From an uncultured Alphaproteobacteria bacterium (lineage in GTDB: Bacteria; Pseudomonadota; Alphaproteobacteria; Rhizobiales; Beijerinckiaceae), in contig CALKHP010000040.1 in assembly GCA_937988775.1 (NCBI GenBank), forward strand, positions 1-53,780: a stretch of 53,780 nucleotides of DNA, written 5' to 3'. Positions 8,851-15,856 of this stretch are shown piece after piece. A program made the position numbers and the translations under genes. The notes beneath the pieces are model-generated. The model made no database searches. It saw only the letters and a list, made by a program, of their open reading frames with translations, and was not told where the DNA came from. Each line of letters opens with the position of its first letter. The first letter of the stretch is position 1.

Positions 8851-9402
8851 CTACTCCCGCAACCAGGCAGCTAGTTCGGTGGCGGTGTTGTTCTTGTGAT
8901 CCAAGACCATCCATACCGCGTCTCGATAGCCCTCCAAACGGCCCCATACGATGCGGTGGTAAAGCCCCAAATATTCCCATTCGGCCCACGAGATATCGGG
9001 AGTAGTCTCGGACGACGGAAACAGCGCAATATTCGCCAACGTCTTGTAACCGTCCGCTATGCCGAGTTCCCATGGCACCCAACGGCTGTCCTTGCTGTTC
9101 TTGCTGGTGAGGACGACGAATTTCCCCGACTGCGAGATGCGACCCTTCAGGATCTTGGCGGTTTCCGCACTGGTGTACGGTGGCATCTCTGGATCGACCT
9201 CGTCGACATAGACCCTAGCGCCGTGGTTCTCGAGCATTGTCGTGGCGCCGACGACCAGATCGTCGTTGTTGCTCGAGTGGGAAAGGAAGGTGGCGCCTTC
9301 CGGGGAGCGGGAGGCTGCGTTCTTCCGAATGGACGCCTGCTCCGAGACCGTTCTCTGCGCCGCGAAGCCACGCAGCTCGGCTGATGTGACGAACTGGACC
9401 AG
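8851..9402 (-). CDS. Second TIR-domain protein downstream of thsA, non-canonical start
   Basis: The minus-strand frame contains ATFLSHSSNNDDLVVG (TIR box 1), VYVDEVDPEMPPYTS, KFVVLTSKNSKDSRWVPWE (catalytic-type Glu) and IALFPSSE, a complete TIR domain. The first ATG (9237) falls after box 1, so translation must begin earlier. Upstream to the thsA amber stop (9412-9414) the frame has no ATG, GTG or TTG. A CTG at 9402 lies 7 nt after AGGA, within an AGGAAG that overlaps the thsA stop, and would give 183 residues with Glu112 in the active-site position. The alternative is readthrough of the thsA stop to give a SIR2-SLOG-TIR fusion of about 669 residues, since both share one frame. Confidence 0.7.
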   Translation of the reverse strand: MVQFVTSAELRGFAAQRTVSEQASIRKNAASRSPEGATFLSHSSNNDDLVVGATTMLENHGARVYVDEVDPEMPPYTSAETAKILKGRISQSGKFVVLTSKNSKDSRWVPWELGIADGYKTLANIALFPSSETTPDISWAEWEYLGLYHRIVWGRLEGYRDAVWMVLDHKNNTATELAAWLRE

Positions 9403-9411
9403 GCGCGCTTC

Positions 9412-10860
9412 CTATCCGACCTTGGCCAGGCGGTCGAGAATGGCTCGAACGGTGGAGAGGAGTTCATCATCCGTTGCGTCGACATCGGAAAGCACTCGGA
9501 GCTCGTCATCGGTGGGCCTCGATGCTTTGGGCCCGGTGGAAGGCGTCGCCGAACCAAGCAGCTCCCGGCCTATCGCCTCCGCGGCACCGCTGAACGCGCC
9601 GATCGGTAGCAAGAACGACCCAGCAGTTTGAGCGAGCTCGAACTCCTCCTTGACGCCATCGGCAATGACCTCGGTGCCTGCTTCCGACTTAAGACCGCCG
9701 AGGAACACGACGATACCCGCATGGCGGGCCAGCTCAGCTCGAAGCGCGCGCCACCGATCACGGTCCGCCATCTTTCCAGGCAGAGGTTGAGGGAAGGGCC
9801 GTGCGATCAACCGTCTGTCGATGTCCCAGCCACCGCCGGTCCGCAGTGCGTCCATGAACCCCGATACCGTCGCCGGCCCCACCAGAAGCCCGGCGCCCGA
9901 GACCAGGTCCCTGCCGGTGTCACCGATCATGCGGCCGAGCTTCTCGGCAATCGCGTAGATCCGCGAGGTCCGGGGATCGGAGCCATCCAACGGCCAGCTG
10001 CCACTGACCCAGACCCGCTTTCCCGCCACTCGCTTCTCGACCTGATGAAGAAGCTGCGGGACTTCGTCGTAATTGTCGATTTCGACGGCGACCAACCCGT
10101 AGCGCCTCAGATCCTTCGCCCAGAGCTGATGCTGCGCCAGTCGAGCCTTGAACTCGTCATCAGTCCTGAAATCGGTCCGTTTCGGAGGGCGAAGGACCGC
10201 GAAGTGTTCGGGCGGCGCCTCGGTGAAGCTCTCGCGTATCAGCGAGAGCACATGCCGAACATTGGGGTCCGTCAGGCTGAGGCCCACGAAGAGCATGGAC
10301 ATGCTGCTCAGATGCGCCTGCAGCAACGGCAGGAACGCGCCCCGTCGCGTTCGATAGAGCTCGTAGTCGTCGGTGGAGATGACTAGGTCGTCAAGCCTGT
10401 CGACCGAGCCGTGCATCTTGTAGAGGCGCGCGGCTCCGGGTGTCGGCCTGAGCGCGAGATCCTTCGCGCCCGAGATCGCGTCGAGCGGCCGGTTGATGGC
10501 GGCGAAGGCGCGCTCGACGAGCCGATCGTAGTTCGTCGTCCAGATATGGCGGACGGGAAGACGCGCGAGGATCTGCAAGGTCTCCGGCACCGCGAATTCC
10601 TGGCCAATCTCTCGTTTGATGACGTTACGCACGCCGGTCGCGTTGCCCGTTTCGAGGATGTGCCACTGCGTGAGGGCGGCGAGATCCTGGATGTCTCTGG
10701 AATTGACGCCGATCTCTTCGCCGATCTCTGTCAGTAGCTCCGTCCACGAAGGATAGCCGGCAGCCATCGAGACGCCTGCACCCACGAACGTCACTCCAGC
10801 CCCGTCGTGCAGCGAGGATGGGAACTCCTTGAGGAACTTCGTCCGACCCACGCCCGCCAT
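9412..10860 (-). CDS. thsA: Thoeris ThsA: SIR2-SLOG NAD+ hydrolase
   Basis: A 482-residue protein. The SIR2 domain shows VTFVGAGVSMAAGYPSW (GAGxS at 27-31), HIWTTNYDRL (Asn110), LYKMHGSVD (His150) and MLFVGLSLTDPN. Asn110 and His150 match the catalytic Asn and His of characterised ThsA. From about residue 285 follows a SLOG (STALD) domain, RVWVSGSW ... SGAGLLVGPATVSGFMDAL, which in ThsA binds the TIR-made cyclic ADP-ribose signal. Length agrees with known ThsA (about 476). It starts 2 nt after the thsB stop. On activation ThsA depletes NAD+ and stops phage production by abortive infection; this is known of the family. Confidence 0.92.
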   Translation of the reverse strand: MAGVGRTKFLKEFPSSLHDGAGVTFVGAGVSMAAGYPSWTELLTEIGEEIGVNSRDIQDLAALTQWHILETGNATGVRNVIKREIGQEFAVPETLQILARLPVRHIWTTNYDRLVERAFAAINRPLDAISGAKDLALRPTPGAARLYKMHGSVDRLDDLVISTDDYELYRTRRGAFLPLLQAHLSSMSMLFVGLSLTDPNVRHVLSLIRESFTEAPPEHFAVLRPPKRTDFRTDDEFKARLAQHQLWAKDLRRYGLVAVEIDNYDEVPQLLHQVEKRVAGKRVWVSGSWPLDGSDPRTSRIYAIAEKLGRMIGDTGRDLVSGAGLLVGPATVSGFMDALRTGGGWDIDRRLIARPFPQPLPGKMADRDRWRALRAELARHAGIVVFLGGLKSEAGTEVIADGVKEEFELAQTAGSFLLPIGAFSGAAEAIGRELLGSATPSTGPKASRPTDDELRVLSDVDATDDELLSTVRAILDRLAKVG

Positions 10861-10862
10861 AG

Positions 10863-11339
10863 CTATTTCCCTGCAGCCTTCGCCGCCGCCTCGATCCAGG
10901 TCTCGATATTGTTGTAGCCGTCGTTGTGGACCCAGTCGTAGTTAGCATAGAGCATGTTCATCTTCCGCTCCCCGACCGAAAAGTAGGACAGTGGATTGGG
11001 GCCCTGGACGTCGGCTCCGTTCTGCGGGTGCTTGATGTTGTGGATGTCGATCGCCAGAAGCCCCTTTCGCAGCTCGTAGCTTCGCTTGATCTCATGCTGG
11101 ACCCACGGTCGATAATAGGTCTCGGCGCCGTAGAGGATGACGGTGACCGATGTCCCCGACAGCTGTTGCTCGATCCACTTCTCGATGCCGCCTGCGCGGC
11201 GCTTGACCTCCTCGAACTCCGCCTTGTCGTAGAACGGGGTGGCCTCTCCATTTCGGCGGACGACCCAGGAATTCCGCACCTGCATGACGCGGTGGACATC
11301 GCGATCGTAATGGAAGCTGAAGAATACCTTTCTTGGCAA
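10863..11339 (-). CDS. thsB: Thoeris ThsB: TIR-like signal synthase (DUF1863 type)
   Basis: A 158-residue protein of the MTH538/DUF1863 TIR-like family: RKVFFSFHYDRDVHR at the N-terminus, VTVILYGAETYYRPWVQHEI with Glu83, and LLAIDIHNIK. This is the classical ThsB type next to thsA. ThsB enzymes sense infection and convert NAD+ to a cyclic ADP-ribose isomer that activates ThsA. The start is a TTG at 11339 preceded by a strong GGAGGG ribosome site. It is the first gene of the thsB-thsA-TIR order; spacing to thsA is 2 nt. Confidence 0.9.
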   Translation of the reverse strand: MPRKVFFSFHYDRDVHRVMQVRNSWVVRRNGEATPFYDKAEFEEVKRRAGGIEKWIEQQLSGTSVTVILYGAETYYRPWVQHEIKRSYELRKGLLAIDIHNIKHPQNGADVQGPNPLSYFSVGERKMNMLYANYDWVHNDGYNNIETWIEAAAKAAGK

Positions 11340-11407
11340 TTTTCCCTCCTAAGACAGAATTCAAAATCACTCGTGAATAGGTCGCCCTTAACAAAGACTG
11401 GGCAAGT

Positions 11408-11524
11408 TTATCCGAAGCAGATCATAGGAAGTGAGTCTCGCCGGCGCGCCTGCCGTTCCAGATACTCCCGCTCCTCCGGCTCCAGAACCAAAGGTGCCGT
11501 AGGCCGCCCGCTCGCGTTCGCCAT
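11408..11524 (-). pseudogene. IS630-family transposase, N-terminal remnant
   Basis: A 38-codon frame on the minus strand begins MANASGRPTAPLVLEPEERE followed by YLERQARRR, which resembles the opening of IS630-family transposases (a Pro-Leu-x-Leu, EER, LE.xARR pattern). After about residue 28 the similarity stops and the frame ends shortly after, so only the 5' tip survives. It lies upstream of thsB and marks one of several transposon insertions in the island. Confidence 0.5.
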
Positions 11525-11603
11525 ACTGCGCTCCTCATCACCAGAGCCCAGCATACAATGCCGCTTACTTCAGTTCCAGATGACTAGGCTCAGGACTCGT
11601 TGA

Positions 11604-12151
11604 TTACAGCCAGAAGATGACGGTGCCTGCGAGAGCAATGGCGGAAAAGAAGGCCGTTGGGCATCCGTTGTAGCGGGTGGCGATGCGGCGCCAGTCCTTG
11701 AGTTTTGCGAAGAGGTTCTCGATCTTGTGACGCTGGCGATAGAGCGCCTTGTTGTAAGGGTATGGCGCCTTACGGCTTCGACCGGATGGAATGCAGGGTT
11801 CGATGTCCCTGGTCGCGAGTTCGGCCCGGAACTAGGCGCTGTCATAGCCGCGGTCGGCGATCAGGCTTTTGGCTGGCGGCAAGGCGTCGAGCAGAAGACG
11901 GGTACCTTCGTGGTCACTCATCTGGCCTTCGCACAGCAGTATGGCGAGTGGCCGGCCCAGGTCGTCGCAAACTGTATGAAGTTTGGAGTTCAATTCGCCC
12001 TTCGTGCGCCCGATACGGCGGGGAACGGCCCCTTTTTTACGATGCCGCTGATCACCCGCTGGTCATCAACCCGCGGAACGCCATGTGACAACGGAAAATG
12101 CAGTGAGATCCGCGCCATACGTTGCTCGCTCAGAAGAAACAAATCACCCAT
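11604..12151 (-). pseudogene. IS5-family (IS427-type) transposase, degenerate
   Basis: The N-terminal part, MGDLFLLSEQRMARISLHFP then HGVPRVDDQRVISGIV, joins directly to KKGAVPRRIGRTKGELNSKL with a frame change. About 70 residues usually found between these blocks, including the first catalytic Asp region, are gone. The rest follows (DRGYDSA, then YNKALYRQRHKIENLFAKLK, ending VIFWL and TAA), but the conserved Trp after DRGYDSA is an amber TAG. So there are an internal deletion, a frameshift and a nonsense codon. It lies between the Thoeris operon and the tRNA-Arg gene. Confidence 0.8.
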
Positions 12152-12403
12152 CACGGCCTTCTCGACGGACACCATGAATCACAGATCGGTCCAAATTAAT
12201 AGGTCCTAGAAGCTCCGGTTCCGATTTCAGCGATGCGATGAAGGCGGCAGATGCCGATCAGTTCGCATTTGATGTGTCGGGGATGTCCCAAGCTGCCTTG
12301 GAAAATCATTTTCCTGTGGTCACCATATGGTCACCAAGACAAAAAGCGGCAGCCTTCGTGTTTCGAGCCGAAGAAAATATATCAGTAATTTCAGTAAGGT
12401 AAG

Positions 12404-12480
12404 TGGCGCGCCCGAAAGGATTCGAACCTCTGACCCCCAGATTCGTAGTCTGGTGCTCTATCCAGCTGAGCTACGGGCGC
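12404..12480 (-). tRNA. tRNA-Arg (anticodon ACG)
   Basis: The minus strand folds as a 77-nt tRNA with 7-bp acceptor stem GCGCCCG/CGGGCGC, D stem GCTC/GAGC, anticodon stem CCAGA/TCTGG around loop CTACGAA (anticodon ACG at 12446-12444), T stem AGAGG/CCTTT with TTCGAAT loop, discriminator G and an encoded CCA. The defence island begins on its 3' side, a common integration site for tyrosine recombinases. Confidence 0.95.
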
Positions 12481-12797
12481 CTGCCGCGGACCGGCTGCGT
12501 GAGCCGGGCGGGAGCGCGGTGAATAGCCTCTGCGCGGCGCTTAGGCAAGGGCTTGTGCGGGAAAAATATGCGGGAAAAGTCGCCGCGTTCTCACCGGGTT
12601 CCCACAGCGTCCCGTCGTGTCTCAGTCAGTTTCCGTCAAGTCCGCGCCAAGTTCCCGGCGGGAGGAGTGGCATGGCGGCGGCGTGCGGGGCGGCTGGCGT
12701 CGTGCCGCGCGTTGGAACCGTACGGTGCGTGTGGTCGTTGGTTGAGCATGGGCCGCGGCGACCGGCCGCGACCGATTGTGAACTGGAGGGACATCCG
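12481..12797. other. Intergenic region upstream of the PRC-barrel gene
   Basis: About 317 bp. It must hold the promoter of the upstream-oriented tRNA and that of the PRC-barrel gene, but no consensus promoter stands out. An open frame running through it from 12327 crosses the tRNA antisense strand and is not a gene. A GGAGG sequence lies close to the PRC-barrel start. Confidence 0.4.
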
Positions 12798-13376
12798 ATG
12801 ACGAAGACCACCCTTTGCGCGATGCTGCTGAGTAGCGCGCTTGCCAGCACCGCATTCGCCCTTCCTGCCATGGCGCAGACGAGTGCGCCGCCGGCCACCA
12901 CCGCGCCGTCGACCTCCGCGCCGGCTGCCACTGCGCCCGCCGCGGGCGCCGCCGGTGCGTTCGTCGCCAGTGCGACCACCGGCGACTGGCGCGCCTCGAA
13001 GCTGGCGGGCGTGAGCATTTACGGGCCGGACGACAAGAGCATCGGCAAGGTCGATGACATCGTCCTCGACAAGACCGGGCAGTCGAAACTGGTCGTGATC
13101 GCCGTTGGCGGCGTGCTCGGCATGGGCGCCAAACACGTCGCGGTGCCGTTCGAGGCCGTGACCTGGAGCAGCGAGCCGGTGGCGGTGAAGGCCGCGCCGG
13201 CACCGGCCAGCGATACCACGAGCACGATTCCGAAATCGTCGCCGGCGGGCTCGCCGAGCATGGCCGCCGCCCCGGCCAAGCCGACCGTGTATGATTACCC
13301 CGATCACGGCAGCCTGGCGATGACGGTCGACCAGCTCAAGGCGGCGCCGGAGTTCAAATACGCTTCGCAGCAATAA
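12798..13376 (+). CDS. Exported PRC-barrel domain protein
   Basis: A 192-residue protein. A Sec signal peptide (TKTTLCAMLLSSALASTAFA, cleavage probably after PAMA) is followed by an Ala/Pro/Thr-rich linker, then a PRC-barrel: WRASKLAGVSIYGPDDKSIG, KVDDIVLDKTGQSKLVVIAV, LGMGAKHVAVPFEAVTW. A second low-complexity linker leads to a C-terminal block, VDQLKAAPEFKY, often found in periplasmic PRC-barrel proteins of Hyphomicrobiales. The ATG at 12798 is preceded by CTGGAGGG. The role is unknown; such proteins are envelope or stress associated. A strong terminator follows. Confidence 0.85.
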   Translation: MTKTTLCAMLLSSALASTAFALPAMAQTSAPPATTAPSTSAPAATAPAAGAAGAFVASATTGDWRASKLAGVSIYGPDDKSIGKVDDIVLDKTGQSKLVVIAVGGVLGMGAKHVAVPFEAVTWSSEPVAVKAAPAPASDTTSTIPKSSPAGSPSMAAAPAKPTVYDYPDHGSLAMTVDQLKAAPEFKYASQQ

Positions 13377-13394
13377 TCTCGCGCACGCCTTTTG

Positions 13395-13420
13395 CGCCCC
13401 GGCCACCGGCCGGGGCGTTT
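13395..13420 (+). terminator. Rho-independent terminator after the PRC-barrel gene
   Basis: A perfect 10-bp stem CGCCCCGGCC/GGCCGGGGCG with a 3-nt loop (ACC), followed by TTT. It lies 19 bp after the PRC-barrel stop. The U tract is short, but the stem is very stable. Confidence 0.75.
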
Positions 13421-13502
13421 GGCGTTTGCGGGCGCATGTCGCGATAGCGCCAAAATCGCTTGCTATCAGCATGTTCGAGGCGACGAACCCCGGGGGTCTG
13501 CC

Positions 13503-13808
13503 ATGGCCGACATCACCATCACGCCGCGGACACGCTCGCGGACCAGGCTTGAGCGGCCGCGCCTGCACAAGGTCATCCTGCTGAACGACGACTTCACGCC
13601 GCGCGATTTCGTGGTCAAGGTGCTGCAGGGCGAGTTCCGCATGGATGAGCCCCAGGCGCATAAGGTGATGCAGACCGCGCACCAGCGCGGCGTCTGCGTC
13701 GTGGCGGTGTTCGCGCGCGACATTGCCGAGACCAAGGCGACCAACGCCACCGAGGCCGGCCGCGCCCGCGGCTATCCGCTGCTCTTCACCACCGAACCGG
13801 AAGAATAA
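13503..13808 (+). CDS. clpS: ClpS-family adaptor protein
   Basis: A 101-residue protein covering the whole ClpS fold: HKVILLNDDFTPRDFVVKVL with the NDD of the N-degron pocket, MDEPQAHKVMQTAHQRGVCV with the pocket His, and VAVFARDIAETKATNATEAG contacting ClpA. ClpS delivers N-end rule substrates to ClpAP. No clpA lies next to it, so it may be the second ClpS copy many alphaproteobacteria carry (ClpS2), although the basic N-terminus is short. The ATG at 13503 follows a GGGGGTCTGCC sequence, a weak ribosome site. Confidence 0.9.
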   Translation: MADITITPRTRSRTRLERPRLHKVILLNDDFTPRDFVVKVLQGEFRMDEPQAHKVMQTAHQRGVCVVAVFARDIAETKATNATEAGRARGYPLLFTTEPEE

Positions 13809-13858
13809 CGCCCTGCGCCGGACGCGGCAGGGCCGGCCGATTCGCGTGTTGACTGAAC

Positions 13859-13876
13859 TGAATGAATGTTCAATCA
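13859..13876 (+). promoter_or_regulatory. FadR-type operator A with promoter, upstream of the SDR-ligase operon
   Basis: TGAATGAATGTTCAATCA matches TGAATGAAnnTTCATTCA with one mismatch. It overlaps a promoter: TTGACT (13849-13854), 17-bp spacer, AATCAT (13872-13877). The same motif occurs at 22752, 31353 and 32738. The probable regulator is the TetR-family protein at 22821-23570. It is placed about 100 bp before the first gene of the plus-strand operon. Confidence 0.8.
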
Positions 13877-13975
13877 TTTGGCCGATGCCCTTCGCGCCCG
13901 AAGGCGCATGACACCACGCCCGGCACGTCCGGCCCTGGCGCGGCGCCGATCGACTTGCCCGGATGTCGAGGCAGC

Positions 13976-14731
13976 ATGGCACGCCTGAAGGACAAGGTCG
14001 CCCTGATCACCGGCGCCGGCGGCGGCATCGGCCGTGTCACGGCGGAACTCTTCGCCCGCGAGGGCGCGCGTGTCGTCATCGCCGAATATGATGCGGCGAG
14101 CGGCCGCGAGGCGGCGCAAGCCATCGGCGCGGCCGGCGGCGAGGCGCTGTTCGTCCACACCGACGTGACCGAGGAGGCCAGCGTCAAGGCGGCGGTCGCG
14201 GCGGCGGTCGCGCGTTTCGGCGCGTTGCATGTGCTCTACAACAATGCCGGCGGCTCGACGCTGCATGACGGCCCGCTGACCGAGGCGCCGATCGACGAGT
14301 TCTGGCGCGCCATCAAGCTCGACCTGCTCGGCACCTGGCTCGCCAGCCGCCACGCCATTCCGGAAATCGTCAAGGCCGGCGGCGGCGCGGTCGTCAACGC
14401 GGCCTCGGTCGTGGCGCTGATGGGCTGGCCGGGCAAGGATGCCTATACCGCCTCCAAGGGCGCGATCGCGGCGCTGACGCGCTCGATGGCGGTCGAGTTC
14501 GCGCCGCACAAGGTGCGCGTCAACGCCGTCGCGCCCTGCGTCACGCGCACGCCGCGCGTGCTGGCGCAGCTTGCCGCCAGCGAGACCACGCAGAAACTCG
14601 CCGCGCGCCACCTCGTCGACCTGGCGGAGCCGCTCGATGTCGCCAACGCGGCGCTGTATCTGGCCTCCGACGACTCCGCCCGCACCACCGGCCATATCCT
14701 GACGGTCGATAGCGGCCTAACGATTTCCTGA
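13976..14731 (+). CDS. Short-chain dehydrogenase/reductase (SDR), first of a pair
   Basis: A 251-residue classical SDR with cofactor motif TGAGGGIG near residue 13, NNAG near 89, and active site Ser plus YTASK (Tyr-x-x-x-Lys) near 155. An acidic residue after strand 2 (IAEYDA) suggests NAD(H) preference. The ATG at 13976 was chosen because the SDR fold begins there; the frame is open to 13862, which would place the start inside the operator. It is first in an operon of SDR, SDR, Dabb protein and acyl-CoA ligase. The likely substrate is a hydroxyacyl-CoA or alicyclic alcohol of the local pathway, by inference. Confidence 0.88.
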   Translation: MARLKDKVALITGAGGGIGRVTAELFAREGARVVIAEYDAASGREAAQAIGAAGGEALFVHTDVTEEASVKAAVAAAVARFGALHVLYNNAGGSTLHDGPLTEAPIDEFWRAIKLDLLGTWLASRHAIPEIVKAGGGAVVNAASVVALMGWPGKDAYTASKGAIAALTRSMAVEFAPHKVRVNAVAPCVTRTPRVLAQLAASETTQKLAARHLVDLAEPLDVANAALYLASDDSARTTGHILTVDSGLTIS

Positions 14732-14734
14732 GCG

Positions 14735-15499
14735 ATGATGCTGCCCGCCACGCCCGGTTTTCGCCTCGATGGCAAGCGCGCGCTGGTGACCGGCGCCGGG
14801 CGCGGCATCGGCCTGGCGTTGGCGGCGGCGCTCGCCGAGGCCGGCGCCGATGTCACGCTGGCCGCGCGCACGGCAAGCGAGATCGAGGCCGGCGCGGCGG
14901 CGATCCGGCACGCGGGCGGCAAGGCCGGCGCGCTCGTGCTCGATGTCTGCGATACGGCCGCCACGCGCGCCACCGTCGCCGCGCTGCCGGCCTTCGACAT
15001 CCTGGTCAACAATGCCGGCACCAACCGGCCGAGCCCGTTTCTAGAGGTCGTGGAAGACGATTTCGACGCGCTCGTGCAGTTGAACGTGCGCGCCGCCTTC
15101 TTCACGGCGCAGGCGGTCGCCCGGCGCATGGCGGGCGCGGGCGTCAAGGGCTCGATCGTCAACATCTCGTCGCAGGCCGGCCATGCGGCGGCGGCCGGGC
15201 GCCCGGTCTACACGCTGACGAAATTCGCCGTCGAGGGCATGACCAAGGCGATGGCGCTCGATCTGGCGCCGCTCGGCATCCGCGTCAACAGCATCTGCCC
15301 GACCTTTATCGAGACCGAGATGACGCGGCCGAGCCTGGCGGATGAGGCATTCCGGGCGCGCGTGCTGGCGCGCATCAGGCTCGGGCGCATCGGCGCCGTC
15401 GAGGATCTGATGGGCGCGGTGGTGTTCCTGGCTTCCGGTGCCTCCGCCCTGATGACCGGCTCGGCGCTCGTCATCGATGGCGGCTGGACCGCGGGTTGA
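14735..15499 (+). CDS. Short-chain dehydrogenase/reductase (SDR), second of a pair
   Basis: A 254-residue SDR with TGAGRGIG near residue 20, NNAG near 93, a Ser in INISSQAG and the catalytic YTLTK near 160. After strand 2 it reads LAARTA, with an Arg, a pattern often seen in NADP(H)-binding members, so cofactor use may differ from the gene before it. It starts 3 nt after the upstream stop, with a second ATG one codon later. The pair may act on successive intermediates. Confidence 0.87.
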   Translation: MMLPATPGFRLDGKRALVTGAGRGIGLALAAALAEAGADVTLAARTASEIEAGAAAIRHAGGKAGALVLDVCDTAATRATVAALPAFDILVNNAGTNRPSPFLEVVEDDFDALVQLNVRAAFFTAQAVARRMAGAGVKGSIVNISSQAGHAAAAGRPVYTLTKFAVEGMTKAMALDLAPLGIRVNSICPTFIETEMTRPSLADEAFRARVLARIRLGRIGAVEDLMGAVVFLASGASALMTGSALVIDGGWTAG

Positions 15500-15558
15500 G
15501 AGTTTCAGGCCAACTCCCGCCAAGAGGAGAGCGCCCCGTTCTGGAGGAGGTTTTTTTC

Positions 15559-15855
15559 ATGTTCCACCATATCCTGCTGATGAGTTTCGCCCCTGATGCC
15601 GGCCCGGATTTCTTCGCCACGGCGCAAGGATACGTCGCCCGCATCAAGGCCGAATGCTCAGGCGTCGAGGGCTATTTCCTGAGCGAGAACCTGGCGAGCC
15701 GCAGCGATGGGCTGACGCATGGCATCGTTGGCGTATTCGCTTCATCCGTCGCGCATGATGCCTATCAGGCCTCGCCCGTGCATCAGGAGATGAAGGCGTT
15801 CATGGCCACGAAAATGGTCCGCGTCGTCGTGCTCGATACCGAGCAGGGAGCCTGA
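15559..15855 (+). CDS. Dabb-family (stress-responsive alpha/beta barrel) protein
   Basis: A 98-residue dimeric ferredoxin-like protein: MFHHILLMSFAPDAGPDFF, a central VEGYFLSENLASRSDG and VHQEMKAFMATKMVRVVVLD. Dabb proteins are small barrels, some of which act as cyclases or lactone-forming enzymes, but most have no known reaction. An excellent GGAGGAGG stands upstream of the ATG at 15559. The next gene begins 1 nt after its stop, so it is tightly tied to the CoA ligase. Confidence 0.8.
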   Translation: MFHHILLMSFAPDAGPDFFATAQGYVARIKAECSGVEGYFLSENLASRSDGLTHGIVGVFASSVAHDAYQASPVHQEMKAFMATKMVRVVVLDTEQGA

Positions 15856-15856
15856 C

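Noticed and set aside
12327..12797. N-terminal extension of the PRC-barrel frame
   Set aside because: It would translate through the antisense of the tRNA-Arg gene; the signal peptide and ribosome site place the start at 12798.
13862..13975. Upstream ATG for the first SDR
   Set aside because: This ATG lies inside the FadR-type operator; the extension has no SDR similarity and the fold begins at 13976.
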